Origin: Frigoribacterium faeni
GTDB lineage: Bacteria > Actinomycetota > Actinomycetes > Actinomycetales > Microbacteriaceae
Reading direction: 5' to 3'
DNA length: 64,000 nt
NCBI RefSeq assembly: GCF_011761235.1
Contig: NZ_JAAOYW010000001.1
Location: forward strand, 248,781-312,780
Shown here: piece by piece, positions 19,725 to 27,979 of the stretch
Layout: each line of letters opens with the position of its first letter
How positions within the stretch are numbered: position 1 is the first letter of the stretch
Translations under genes and position numbers: made by a program
The notes under the pieces: generated by a model
The model's database searches: none
Told to the model about the DNA's origin: nothing
Seen by the model: the letters and a program-made list of their open reading frames with translations, nothing else

Positions 19725-20612
19725 TCACGGCGCAGGCGCAGCCGGCGGCGGCACGAGGCACACGGTGAAGATGTAGACGGCGCCGTCGACGCCGGCGTGG
19801 GCGGAGCCGTCCTCGAACCAGGGGGCCTCGGCCTCGAGCAGTCCCTCGACGTCCGGCACCTCCTTCGCCGCGAACCCTCGGGCAGTCCAGGCGGCTCGGA
19901 CCCCGTCGAGATCGCCCGTGGCCGTCGCGAGCTGGGTCTCGTCCTCGCCGAGGAGGGGCTGCCCGCCGATGTCCTGCAGGTACTGCGGGTCGAAGATGTA
20001 TCGCCACGAGACGCCGTCGTCGGCGTTGCTGAGCTCGCAGTCGGTGGTCGTGACGACGTCGTCGGGGTCGACCGCGTCCGGGTCGCCTCCGAGCAGGCGC
20101 ACGGTCTCGTCGCCGACTCGTCGCAGCTCGGCCCCGACGTCTCGGTCCTCGAACTGCCTCTCGGCGTCGGTGGGCGGCGCGGTCCGCCGTGCGGCGTCGG
20201 CGATCCCGGCCGGTGCGGCGCTGACGACCGCCGGCACCACCGCGGGCAGACCGAGCAGGACGACGACGATCGACGCCACCACGGCGTCGGGGATGCTGAC
20301 GCCCGGTCGGCGGTGCCGCACGTGCGTCACGAGCACGGCGAGCGGGAGCGCCAGGCCGAGCACCCCGGCGCCGACGTACGTCGCCGCCAGCTGCAGCTCG
20401 CTCGATCGGCCGGCGGGGCCGGAGAAACCGTGGTCGAGGAACGTCCAGGCCGTGATGGCCAGGCAGACCAGGAGGAGGAGGATCACCAGGGCGACGACGC
20501 CGCCGCGGTCGATCCACAGCCGGTGCGGCGAGGGGGCAGCCTGCGGCTCGCCCTGTCCACTGCCCGTTCGCCCACCGTGCGGACGGGTCTCTTCCTCGTC
20601 GTCCTTCGTCAT
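19725..20612 (-). CDS. Membrane protein of unknown function
   Basis: I do not recognise this 295-residue protein. Residues 1–35 are polar and acidic. Helices follow at about residues 39–58 (VVALVILLLLVCLAITAW), 75–96 (ATYVGAGVLGLALPLAVLV) and 110–132 (AVVASIVVVLLGLPAVV). The C-terminal half (about 140–295) is a soluble domain, probably outside the membrane, with one Cys in TTTDCELSN and one in FTVCLVPPP that could form a disulfide. The ATG has a GGGGG-containing ribosome site. It converges on the catalase gene. No partner genes suggest a role. Confidence 0.7.
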   Translation of the reverse strand: MTKDDEEETRPHGGRTGSGQGEPQAAPSPHRLWIDRGGVVALVILLLLVCLAITAWTFLDHGFSGPAGRSSELQLAATYVGAGVLGLALPLAVLVTHVRHRRPGVSIPDAVVASIVVVLLGLPAVVPAVVSAAPAGIADAARRTAPPTDAERQFEDRDVGAELRRVGDETVRLLGGDPDAVDPDDVVTTTDCELSNADDGVSWRYIFDPQYLQDIGGQPLLGEDETQLATATGDLDGVRAAWTARGFAAKEVPDVEGLLEAEAPWFEDGSAHAGVDGAVYIFTVCLVPPPAAPAP

Positions 20613-20759
20613 CGCTCAGCCCCCTCCGTCATCGATCCTCGCTCATCGTGCCGCGTCGACCTGATGGCTGGCGACCGAGCGCCGGGCTCCTCGAGGATCC
20701 GCGCACGGACGGGACCAGCGCGATCGGACGTCCCCGCAGGGACACCCTGGGTACGAAGA

Positions 20760-20781
20760 AAGCCCCGGAGGACCGGGGCTT
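20760..20781 (-). terminator. Terminator of tRNA-Val(CAC)
   Basis: Reading the minus strand, AAGCCCCGG, a TCCT loop and CCGGGGCTT are followed by TTCTT. This is a classic hairpin with a T-run, just downstream of the tRNA-Val gene. Confidence 0.85.
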
Positions 20782-20788
20782 GACTTGT

Positions 20789-20860
20789 GGGCGATACCGG
20801 ACTCGAACCGATGACCTCTTCCGTGTGAAGGAAGCGCGCTACCAACTGCGCCAATCGCCC
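20789..20860 (-). tRNA. tRNA-Val (anticodon CAC)
   Basis: The 72-nt minus-strand sequence folds as a cloverleaf: acceptor GGGCGAT/ATCGCCC, D arm GCGCAGTTGGTAGCGC, anticodon loop TTCACAC within CTTCC/GGAAG, and T loop TTCGAGT. The anticodon CAC reads GTG valine codons, which this GC-rich genome uses often. CCA is not encoded. Confidence 0.95.
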
Positions 20861-20976
20861 CTGATCGGGACTCGTCAACACTAGTGGATCGAGGGCCTCG
20901 GACGCCATTCGAGGGCCGCTCCGTCATCCGCGTCATCGCCCGCCAGAGGGGCTCGAAGACACGAACATCCCTCGAT

Positions 20977-21005
20977 TTGTTTTCTGCCCGGTGTCTGGGT
21001 AGTGT
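20977..21005 (+). promoter_or_regulatory. Promoter of the tRNA-Gly–Cys–Val cluster
   Basis: TTGTTT (20977–20982) and TAGTGT (21000–21005) are separated by exactly 17 bases, giving a good housekeeping-sigma promoter. Transcription would begin near 21012, about 25 nt before the tRNA-Gly gene. The surrounding stretch is noticeably less GC-rich than the rest of the window. The divergent tRNA-Val(CAC) gene also has a TAGTGT on its own strand (20879–20884). Confidence 0.75.
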
Positions 21006-21036
21006 TCTTTCTGTTCGCAGGAATGCGAAACGAAAT

Positions 21037-21108
21037 GCGGATGTGGCGCAGTGGTAGCGCATCACCTTGCCAAGGTGAGGGTCGCGAGTTCGAATCTCGT
21101 CATCCGCT
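21037..21108 (+). tRNA. tRNA-Gly (anticodon GCC)
   Basis: The 72-nt cloverleaf has acceptor GCGGATG/CATCCGC, D loop AGTGGTA, anticodon loop TTGCCAA within TCACC/GGTGA, and T loop TTCGAAT. It is the first of three co-directional tRNA genes. No CCA is encoded. Confidence 0.97.
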
Positions 21109-21170
21109 CGAGTGTAAAGCTCACCAGAGGGAGTCCACCGATGGTGGCTCCCTCTGGGAGTATCTCATGT

Positions 21171-21241
21171 GGTGGAGTGGCCGAGAGGCGAGGCACCGGC
21201 CTGCAAAGCCGTTCACGCGGGTTCAAATCCCGTCTCCACCT
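21171..21241 (+). tRNA. tRNA-Cys (anticodon GCA)
   Basis: The 71-nt cloverleaf has acceptor GGTGGAG/CTCCACC, anticodon loop CTGCAAA within CGGC/GCCG, and T loop TTCAAAT. It is the middle gene of the tRNA cluster. Confidence 0.96.
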
Positions 21242-21312
21242 CCATGGACCACCCTCTGGGTCTATGATCGTCTTGCCTCATCGGCGAGCACGAAGACAAA
21301 CTGAACAAGCAT

Positions 21313-21384
21313 GAGCGATTGGCGCAGCGGTAGCGCGCTTCCCTGACACGGAAGAGGTCGCTGGTTCGATCCCAGTATCGCTCA
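21313..21384 (+). tRNA. tRNA-Val (anticodon GAC)
   Basis: The 72-nt cloverleaf has acceptor GAGCGAT/ATCGCTC, anticodon loop CTGACAC within CTTCC/GGAAG, and T loop TTCGATC. It closely resembles the divergent tRNA-Val(CAC), so the two are probably duplicates that diverged in the anticodon. Confidence 0.97.
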
Positions 21385-21390
21385 CACACA

Positions 21391-21420
21391 CGAAGGCCCC
21401 CGAGAGATCGGGGGCCTTCG
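21391..21420 (+). terminator. Terminator of the tRNA cluster
   Basis: CGAAGGCCCCCGA (21391–21403) pairs perfectly with TCGGGGGCCTTCG (21408–21420) around a GAGA loop, seven bases after tRNA-Val(GAC). Confidence 0.88.
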
Positions 21421-21445
21421 TCGTATCCGGGCTGAGCTCGATCCG

Positions 21446-21496
21446 GAGCCAGAGCCAGAGCCTGAGATCGAGCCCGAGCCCGAGCCCGAGCCCGAG
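21446..21496. repeat. Imperfect GAGCCC hexamer repeat
   Basis: About eight copies of GAGCCN run through this noncoding stretch, the last five as GAGCCC. It lies between the tRNA terminator and the 3' end of the glycosidase gene. It can be read as an Arg/Ala frame on the other strand, but nothing supports a real gene there. Confidence 0.7.
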
Positions 21497-21576
21497 GTGA
21501 GAGGCGCGGGGCCGGATCGATCTCGCGACCCGGCCCCGCCCCTGTGTGCACCCTCGGCGTGCGTCCTCCGGCGAGG

Positions 21577-24500
21577 TCAGCCGACGCGACGGCGCGACAG
21601 GCGCCGCAGGACGAGTCCGGCCGTCACGAGGCCGGCCGCAGCGAGCACGAGCACCCCGGCCCAGTCCGACCCGGTGAAGGCGAGCGGTCCGCTCGCGGTC
21701 GCGGAGGGGCGCGCCGGCCCGTTCCCGACCGAGCCGGCGTCTCCGGGCGTCGCGCCCGGAACCGTCCCGCCGGCCCCGGGGCCTGCCCCCGGGTCGGGCG
21801 CCGTGCCGCCACCGGGCACCGGCGCGGCGACCGCGGTCGTCGAGAACTCGACCCGGGTGGCCTGGCCGACGGACTTGCCGGCCACGGGGACGGTCACGCG
21901 ACGTGTCGCCTCGTCGTAGGTCCAGGAGGCATCAGGCACGGGCTCGCCGTCCACCCGAACGGTGACGGGACGGTCGGCGTCGGTGAAGACGGCCGTCAGC
22001 GTGCGCTGCGCGACCTGGCCCGGGAACGAGCCCTCGACCGGCGCCACGTCGAGCGCGCCGCCGTCGACGGACTGCGTGAAGGTCACGGCCGTGGTGGCCG
22101 ACGCCGTGGTGTCGGTGCTCTCGCCGTCGTCCTCGTAGAGCGAGAACGAGCCGTCAGCCCCGGTCGCCGTCGTGAGCGTCAGCTCCGACAGCGGAGCCGA
22201 GTCGTTGGCGACGTCGGAGCTGCGCGTGGCCACGATCCCGCCCGACCGGACGAAGACGGGCATGGCGTCGAGGCCGGTCGTCACGTCGGCGGTGCTGCCG
22301 CCGGCGTGGGTCTCGCCCGTGAACCAGTCCGTCCAGTCGCTGCCCGCCGGGAACCACACGCGGGTCGTCGCCGTGTCGCCGGGCTGCGTCGCGGGGGCGA
22401 CGAGCACGTCCGGCCCGAAGAGGTACTCGTTGCCGGCGGTCGCGTACGCCTCCTGCTGGCCGGGCTCCTCGAGGTAGACGGGCCGGACGACGGGCACGCC
22501 CGTGCTCGTAGCCTCGGCGGCGAGCGTGTAGGTGGTGGGCATCAGCCGCTCACGGAGGTTGAGGAACGACGTCGCGGAGGCGTCGGCCGCCTCCCCGTAC
22601 TGCCACGGCAGACGGTCGCTGTGGTTGCTGTGCAGCCGGTCGATCGGTTGGAACGTGCCGAACTGCACCCACCGTGCGTAGAGGTCGTCGTCGAGCTGCG
22701 TGCTCTCGGGCTCCGCGCCCGGGCTCGTGACGCCTCCCGTGTGCCCGCCGATGTCGTGGCTGACCGCCGAGAGCCCCGTCGAGGCGGACTCCCCCGGCGT
22801 GTAGCCGACCTGGGCCTGGAGCATCTGCCACGTCGACGTCGTGTCGCCCGTGAAGTGCAGCGTCGTGCGCTTGTCGGCCCAGGGCCCGGTGGGAACGGCC
22901 TGCGGGTTGCCGTAGCCGCCCGCGGTGAGGGCGCCGTAGGCCCGCGAGAACGCGAAGCCCCGGCCGTCGACGCGGTCGGCCATGCGCGTCGCGTACTCCT
23001 GGTTGATGAACGCGTCGGGGGTCACGCCGGGCAGCGAGTAGCGCGACTCGTCGCTGCAGCACCAGTCCAGCCAGAACGAGTCCACGCCCTGGTCGGCGAT
23101 GTCGTCGTGCAGGTCGAAGTAGGCCTGCAGCTGGGCCGGGTCGGACCAGTCGAAGAGGAACCGGTCGTCGCCGTCGGGGATGAGCGCCCCGCCCGCGGTG
23201 GCCTCCGCCGCGTCGAGCGCGGGGTCGCCGCGGCTGATGCTCGGGTGCACGTTGAGCGTGTTGTGGACGCCCTGCGCCTCGAGGCCGGAGAGGAACCCCG
23301 CCATGTCGGGGAACCGGGTCGTGTCGACCGACCAGCCGTTCCACTTGTCGGGTGCCTTGTAGTCGGTGTCGACGGCGAGCACGTCGAGCGGGACGCCCTC
23401 CTCCGCGAAGCGGGGCACGATGACGTCCTCGAACTCCGCCTGCGTGCGGTCGTAGTACTCGCTGTACCAGACCCCGTACGCCCAGCGGGGCAGCAGCACC
23501 GACGGGCCGGTCAGCGTCGCCAGGTCGCCGAGGGCGGTGCGGGGGGTGTCGCCCGCGGCGAAGAGGTAGCCGTCCTGGCGGACGCCGTCGCCGGGGCGCG
23601 GCGACAGCGTCTCGGTGGCCTCGTCGTAGGTCGCCGACGCGCTGTCGTCGAGCAGCGACCAGCCGTCGGCGTACAGCAGCCCGGGGTTCGTGCGCACGGT
23701 GCCGTTCGCGGTGTCGAGGTCGCGCCGGTACCCGCCGAGGGCGGCGTGCGGCGCGAGCAGCGGGGTGCCGGGCTCGACGAGGGCGACGGTGTCGACGTTC
23801 ACGGCGCAGCTCGCGTCGTCGGGGCAGCTGATCGTCACGTCGTCCTCGCCGGCGGCGAGCTGGACGGGCACCTCGACGGTGCGCCAGAAGTCCCAGCCGC
23901 TGGTCGGCTCCAGAGGCACGGAGACGGACCCGCCGGAGGCGGTGGTCACCGTCACGGGACGCGCGGTCGGCTGCCCGCTCGCGTACCGCACCTGCAGCAC
24001 GTGCTCCCCCGCCGTCGGGACGCCCGTGACGTGGGTCGTCTGGGTCGCCCCGCGGACGAGCCCCGCCGCGAACGCCTCGCCCGAGGCGCCGTTGTGGTCG
24101 CCGGCGGCGTCGGCGCCGCCGGCGAGCCGGGTCGTCTCGGCCTCGCAGAGGGCGCCGAAGGCGCAGTCCACCGACGTGTCCGTCGCCGACGGCTCGGGGA
24201 ACACGGCCCCCGGCGCGACGACCGCGACCCCGTCGAGGTTCACGTTGCCCGAGTCGTCGGGCCCGCGGGCGACGACGACGTCGTGCTCCCCGGCGGTGAG
24301 CTCGACGCTCGTGCGGGCGAGTGCCCAGTCGTCCCAGCCCGTGGTCGGCGGCAGGGTCACGGTCCGGGCGGCTCCCCCGTCGACGGTAACGCTGAGGGTC
24401 CGCGTCGTCACCTGCGCGTCGCCGCCCTGCGAGTTGGCGTAGCGCAGCACCACGTCGCGGGCGCCTGCCTCGTCCGCCGTCACGCGGAAGCTCGCCGCGT

Positions 24501-25062
24501 CGCCGACGCGCTCGTAGCCGGCGACGAAGCCGTCGCCGGTGGCGCCGGTGTGGTTCGTGGCCGGGGCGAGGCCCGCGAGGTCGAGGGTCTCCGCCTCGCA
24601 CCGGACGCCGATCTCGCAGGTCGCGACCGCCGCCTCCTGCCAGGGCGCGGCCGTGACGCGCTGACCGGAGTCGAGCGCGAGGCCGAGGGTCAGGGAGTCG
24701 GCGTCGAAGCGGCCCGAGCCGATCTCGTAGCGGAGCTGCGCCTCCCCGGTGTCGATCGTGAGCCAGCCGTCCTCACGGGTCGTCGTGAACTCGGTGGGCG
24801 CGAACGCGTCGCGGCCCACCGCGTTGAAGGTCGCCTCGTCGGTGAAGTCGCCGTCGGGCGCCCACTCGGTGCGGACGAGCGTGGGCGACAGCACCTGGAA
24901 CCGGGCGTCGCCCTCTACGACGGTCTGCGCGGCGGCGACCTCGCCGGCGGCCGGGGCGGCCTCGGCGGGCGGTGCGCTGCCCAGGGCGGCGAGCCCGGCG
25001 AGCAGGCCCGCCGAGAGGATCGAGGTGGTCGCGACGACTCGTCGTCGGGCAGGTGCGCGCAT
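21577..25062 (-). CDS. Secreted, cell-wall-anchored GH31 glycosidase with two inserted CBM-like modules
   Basis: This 1161-residue exoenzyme starts at the ATG at 25062. A signal peptide (about residues 1–36, ending AEA) precedes a GH31 N-terminal beta domain. Two similar carbohydrate-binding-like modules follow (about 150–290 and 300–435), each opening with a CAxG/CEIG...CEAET motif. The GH31 barrel comes next, with PRWAYGVWYSEYYDRTQ, the nucleophile segment DSFWLDWCCSDE and the acid/base segment HFTGDTTSTW. Beta domains and a Pro/Gly-rich linker lead to the sorting signal LAFTG, a hydrophobic helix and an RRLSRRR tail. The substrate is probably an alpha-glucan or alpha-glycoside, but is not determined. 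Confidence 0.88.
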   Translation of the reverse strand: MRAPARRRVVATTSILSAGLLAGLAALGSAPPAEAAPAAGEVAAAQTVVEGDARFQVLSPTLVRTEWAPDGDFTDEATFNAVGRDAFAPTEFTTTREDGWLTIDTGEAQLRYEIGSGRFDADSLTLGLALDSGQRVTAAPWQEAAVATCEIGVRCEAETLDLAGLAPATNHTGATGDGFVAGYERVGDAASFRVTADEAGARDVVLRYANSQGGDAQVTTRTLSVTVDGGAARTVTLPPTTGWDDWALARTSVELTAGEHDVVVARGPDDSGNVNLDGVAVVAPGAVFPEPSATDTSVDCAFGALCEAETTRLAGGADAAGDHNGASGEAFAAGLVRGATQTTHVTGVPTAGEHVLQVRYASGQPTARPVTVTTASGGSVSVPLEPTSGWDFWRTVEVPVQLAAGEDDVTISCPDDASCAVNVDTVALVEPGTPLLAPHAALGGYRRDLDTANGTVRTNPGLLYADGWSLLDDSASATYDEATETLSPRPGDGVRQDGYLFAAGDTPRTALGDLATLTGPSVLLPRWAYGVWYSEYYDRTQAEFEDVIVPRFAEEGVPLDVLAVDTDYKAPDKWNGWSVDTTRFPDMAGFLSGLEAQGVHNTLNVHPSISRGDPALDAAEATAGGALIPDGDDRFLFDWSDPAQLQAYFDLHDDIADQGVDSFWLDWCCSDESRYSLPGVTPDAFINQEYATRMADRVDGRGFAFSRAYGALTAGGYGNPQAVPTGPWADKRTTLHFTGDTTSTWQMLQAQVGYTPGESASTGLSAVSHDIGGHTGGVTSPGAEPESTQLDDDLYARWVQFGTFQPIDRLHSNHSDRLPWQYGEAADASATSFLNLRERLMPTTYTLAAEATSTGVPVVRPVYLEEPGQQEAYATAGNEYLFGPDVLVAPATQPGDTATTRVWFPAGSDWTDWFTGETHAGGSTADVTTGLDAMPVFVRSGGIVATRSSDVANDSAPLSELTLTTATGADGSFSLYEDDGESTDTTASATTAVTFTQSVDGGALDVAPVEGSFPGQVAQRTLTAVFTDADRPVTVRVDGEPVPDASWTYDEATRRVTVPVAGKSVGQATRVEFSTTAVAAPVPGGGTAPDPGAGPGAGGTVPGATPGDAGSVGNGPARPSATASGPLAFTGSDWAGVLVLAAAGLVTAGLVLRRLSRRRVG

Positions 25063-25181
25063 GCAGGGACTCCGTCGTCCGGGGATGGGGGATGCCCCTC
25101 CGGGGTACGTCGGGGTACGGATTGCAGCCTGGCGATCTTTGCGCACCCTGTCAAGCACGGGCTCGGCGACGTCCGGGCGCG

Positions 25182-25218
25182 CAGGACGGCCCCGGTCGAG
25201 GTGACCGGGGCCGTCCTG
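25182..25218 (-). terminator. Terminator after the ammonium transporter
   Basis: CAGGACGGCCCCGGTC (25182–25197) pairs perfectly with GACCGGGGCCGTCCTG (25203–25218), a 16-bp stem with a 5-nt loop. It lies 20 bp past the amt stop and separates amt from the glycosidase gene. There is no T-run. Confidence 0.8.
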
Positions 25219-25237
25219 GCGGTGCGGGCGGCGGAGC

Positions 25238-26521
25238 CTAGGCGCGCGAGTTCTCGAGCACGTAGCCCTCCTCGCCGTGCAGGGCGAGGTCGATGCCGGC
25301 GACCTCGTCCTCGTTCTTGACGCGGAACCCGATCGTCTTGTCGATGACGAAGCCGATCACGAAGGCGAGGACGAACGAGTAGAGCATGACGGCCACGGCC
25401 GAGAGCGCCTGGATGCCGAGCTGGCGGAACGAGCCCGAGAAGAGCAGGCCGCTGCCCGTGGCGAAGAACCCGAGGTACAGGGTGCCGATGAGGCCGCCGA
25501 CGAGGTGGATGCCGACCACGTCGAGCGAGTCGTCGAAGCCGAGCCGGAACTTGAGGTCGATCGCCAGGGCGCAGACGGCGCCGGCCACGACGCCCAGCAC
25601 GATCGCCCAGAAGGGCGACAGGGCCGCGCAGGCGGGGGTGATGGCGACGAGGCCCGCCACGGCGCCGGAGGCGGCGCCGACCGACGTGGCCTTGCCGTCC
25701 TTGATCTTCTCGACGACGAGCCAGCCGAGGATGGCGGCGGCCGGGGCGGCGATCGTGTTGAGGAACGCGAGGGCGGCGACGCCGTCGGCGGCGAGCTCCG
25801 AGCCGGCGTTGAAGCCGAACCAGCCGAACCAGAGCAGCCCGGCGCCCAGCAGCACGAAGGGCGGGTTGTGGGGCTTGTCGGCGCCCTTGGCGAAGCCGAC
25901 GCGCTTGCCGAGCACCAGCGCGAGGGCGAGGGCCGCCGCGCCGGCGTTGATGTGGACGGCCGTGCCGCCCGCGAAGTCGATCACGCCCATGCTCGCGATC
26001 CAGCCGCCGTCGACGACCGATCCGTCCTCGCCCAGGGTGAAGTTGAAGACCCAGCTGGCCACGGGGAAGTACACGACCGTCGCCCAGACGCCGGCGAAGA
26101 CCATCCAGGCCCCGAACTTGGCCCGGTCGGCGATGGCGCCCGAGATCAGGGCCACGGTGATGATGGCGAACGTCGCCTGGAACGCCGCGAAGGCGATCGT
26201 CGGGTAGGCGCCCTGGGGGTCGGCGCTCTCGGCGAAGAGGGAGTCGAGGCTGAACATCGACGGGTCGAAGCCGAAGACGCCGTCCCAGCCGATGTAGGTG
26301 TCCGTGCCGGCCGGCCCGTCGGGGCCGTTCGAGAACGCGATCGAGTAGCCGTACAGCACCCAGAGGACGCCGATGAGGCCCATGGCCCCGAAGCTCAGCA
26401 TCATCATGCTGATCACGCTCTTGGCCTTGACGAGGCCTCCGTAGAAGAACGCCAGGCCTGGCGTCATGAGCAGCACGAGCGCCGCGCAGATCAGCATGAA
26501 GGCGGTGTTGCCTTGATCCAT
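25238..26521 (-). CDS. amt: Ammonium transporter (Amt family)
   Basis: This 427-residue inner-membrane channel has about eleven helices and conducts ammonium/ammonia. Family signatures include MTPGLAFFYGGLVKAKS near the N-terminus, DFAGGTAVHINAGAAALALA (the conserved pore-region His), LLWFGWFGFNAGSELAADG, and DVVGIHLVGGLIGTLYLG (second conserved His). The ATG at 26521 has a GAGAGG site. Unlike many actinobacterial loci, no glnK or glnD follows; the next gene is a glycosidase beyond a terminator. A GlnR-like box lies 118–156 bp upstream, so nitrogen control is likely. Confidence 0.95.
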   Translation of the reverse strand: MDQGNTAFMLICAALVLLMTPGLAFFYGGLVKAKSVISMMMLSFGAMGLIGVLWVLYGYSIAFSNGPDGPAGTDTYIGWDGVFGFDPSMFSLDSLFAESADPQGAYPTIAFAAFQATFAIITVALISGAIADRAKFGAWMVFAGVWATVVYFPVASWVFNFTLGEDGSVVDGGWIASMGVIDFAGGTAVHINAGAAALALALVLGKRVGFAKGADKPHNPPFVLLGAGLLWFGWFGFNAGSELAADGVAALAFLNTIAAPAAAILGWLVVEKIKDGKATSVGAASGAVAGLVAITPACAALSPFWAIVLGVVAGAVCALAIDLKFRLGFDDSLDVVGIHLVGGLIGTLYLGFFATGSGLLFSGSFRQLGIQALSAVAVMLYSFVLAFVIGFVIDKTIGFRVKNEDEVAGIDLALHGEEGYVLENSRA

Positions 26522-26638
26522 GGGTGGTACCTCTCGAGTTCGGGAGCCAGGGGCGCACCGGTCCCGATCCGTCCGCGCGGGTGCACGGGCTGTGATCACG
26601 GTCCTCGGGCGGTGCGGTCCCCAGTGTCGCGGCGCCTC

Positions 26639-26676
26639 GTTTCCGACCGGGTGCACCCGTGTTTCGGCGATGTAAC
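26639..26676 (-). promoter_or_regulatory. GlnR-like nitrogen-control box upstream of amt
   Basis: On the minus strand the order is GTTAC, 6 nt, GAAAC, 6 nt, GCACC, 6 nt, GAAAC. This matches the GlnR consensus (gTnAC-n6-GaAAC repeated with n6 spacing) exactly in spacing and in three of the four pentamers; the third, GCACC, differs at two positions. It sits upstream of amt, a classic GlnR target. No glnR gene is in the window. Confidence 0.72.
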
Positions 26677-26727
26677 AGGACCGGGCCCCGTGTGAACAAC
26701 GCGTTTCCCGAGCCCGGGGGCCCTGCC

Positions 26728-27744
26728 TCAGGACGCGGTGAGCGCCACGAGCCTCGACGTCGCCCGGAGGTACTTCTTGCGGTAGCCGCCCGCGAGCATG
26801 TCGGCGCCGAACACCTCGTCGAGGGGCGTGCCGTCGGCGATCACGGGGACCTGGGCGTCGTAGAGGCGGTCGACGAAGGCGACGAAGCGCAGGGCGTCGG
26901 TCTGGCTCGTGAGGGGCGCGACGCCGCGCAGCGCCACGGCGTCGAGGCCGGCGACGAGCTTGACGTACCGGCTGGGGTGCACGGTCGACAGGTGCTGGAC
27001 GACGGCGGCGAAGTCGTCCGCCGACACCGTCCCGCCGTGTGCCGCCACGGCCGCGTCCAGGTCGTCGACGACGACGGCCCTCGCCTCGACCTCGCGACGG
27101 CGGTAGTCGTTCCCGTCGATGCGCAGGGTGCGGAACCGGTCGGAGAGCCCCTGGATCTCGCGCAGGAAGTCGGCCGCCGCGAACCGCCCCTCCCCCAGGG
27201 CCCCCGGCGGCGTGTTCGACGTGGCCGCGATGCGGGTGCCCGCGTCGGCGAGGTCGCCGAGCAGCCGGGTCATCATCATCGTGTCGCCCGGGTCGTCGAG
27301 CTCGAACTCGTCGATGCAGACCAGCGCCGCGCCCTCGAGCTGCCCCGCGGCCCCCGCGTAGCCGAGCGCGCCCACGAGCGCCGTGTACTCGATGAACGTG
27401 CCGAAGTAGCGGCGCCCGGCCGCGCGGTTGTACGTCGCGGCCAGCAGGTGCGTCTTGCCGACGCCGAAGCCGCCGTCGAGGTACAGGCCGGGAGGCGCCT
27501 CCTGCGCGTCGGGTCGACGCCGGAACAGGCCGCGGCGGGCCGGTCGCTCGGCGGCCGCCCAGAACCCGGCCACCGCCTCGACGGCCTCGGCCTGCGACGG
27601 GAAGGCGTCGTCCGGACGGTAGTTCTCGAGCGACGCCTCGGCGAACTGGCGGGGCGGGACGAGCTCGGCGACGATCTCCGCGCCCGTGATGGTGGGCGCA
27701 CGGTCGAGGAGGGACACGACGGGACGGACGGGATCGGTGGGCAT
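26728..27744 (-). CDS. zapE: Cell division protein ZapE (AFG1-like ATPase)
   Basis: This 338-residue AFG1/ZapE-family P-loop ATPase has the Walker A segment YLDGGFGVGKTHLL (about residue 90), the Walker B ALVCIDEFELDDPGD, and an arginine/sensor region ATSNTPPGALGEGRF. In E. coli ZapE associates with FtsZ during late division; in actinobacteria the role is inferred. The ATG at 27744 has a GAGG site. It is transcribed divergently from the rhodanese gene. Its stop is followed by the amt regulatory region. Confidence 0.88.
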   Translation of the reverse strand: MPTDPVRPVVSLLDRAPTITGAEIVAELVPPRQFAEASLENYRPDDAFPSQAEAVEAVAGFWAAAERPARRGLFRRRPDAQEAPPGLYLDGGFGVGKTHLLAATYNRAAGRRYFGTFIEYTALVGALGYAGAAGQLEGAALVCIDEFELDDPGDTMMMTRLLGDLADAGTRIAATSNTPPGALGEGRFAAADFLREIQGLSDRFRTLRIDGNDYRRREVEARAVVVDDLDAAVAAHGGTVSADDFAAVVQHLSTVHPSRYVKLVAGLDAVALRGVAPLTSQTDALRFVAFVDRLYDAQVPVIADGTPLDEVFGADMLAGGYRKKYLRATSRLVALTAS

Positions 27745-27871
27745 CGGTGCGACCTCGCAGGCGTCGGGACGGGCGCCCGCGGGAATGCCGGGGGCACGAT
27801 GTGTGTCAGAGTCGGAGGGCACCCGGCCGGGGCGCACCGATGGTGCGTAGCCTCGACGGGGCCGCGCGGCG

Positions 27872-27877
27872 ATCCTA
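27872..27877 (-). promoter_or_regulatory. -10 element TAGGAT for zapE
   Basis: TAGGAT on the minus strand would start transcription near 27865 and leave a leader of about 120 nt before zapE. The leader contains a short inverted repeat, CGCACC-GAT-GGTGCG, near 27835–27849. The 235-bp divergent gap holds no other gene that I can see. Confidence 0.45.
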
Positions 27878-27979
27878 GCCGCCGTCCCGACCGCACCGCC
27901 CGCACGCCCGCCACGGCACCGTCCGCCGTCGGCGGCGGCGGCACCTGCCCCTCGCGGGGCCGACCCAGGAGGTACAGCA

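Noticed and set aside
20789-21384. tRNA cluster as an integration site
   Set aside because: No integrase, no duplicated tRNA 3' end and no change of composition beside the tRNAs.
21213-21551. Arg/Ala-repeat open frame across the tRNA cluster terminator
   Set aside because: It reads through tRNA-Val and the GAGCCC repeat; the apparent repeat protein is a by-product of the DNA hexamers.
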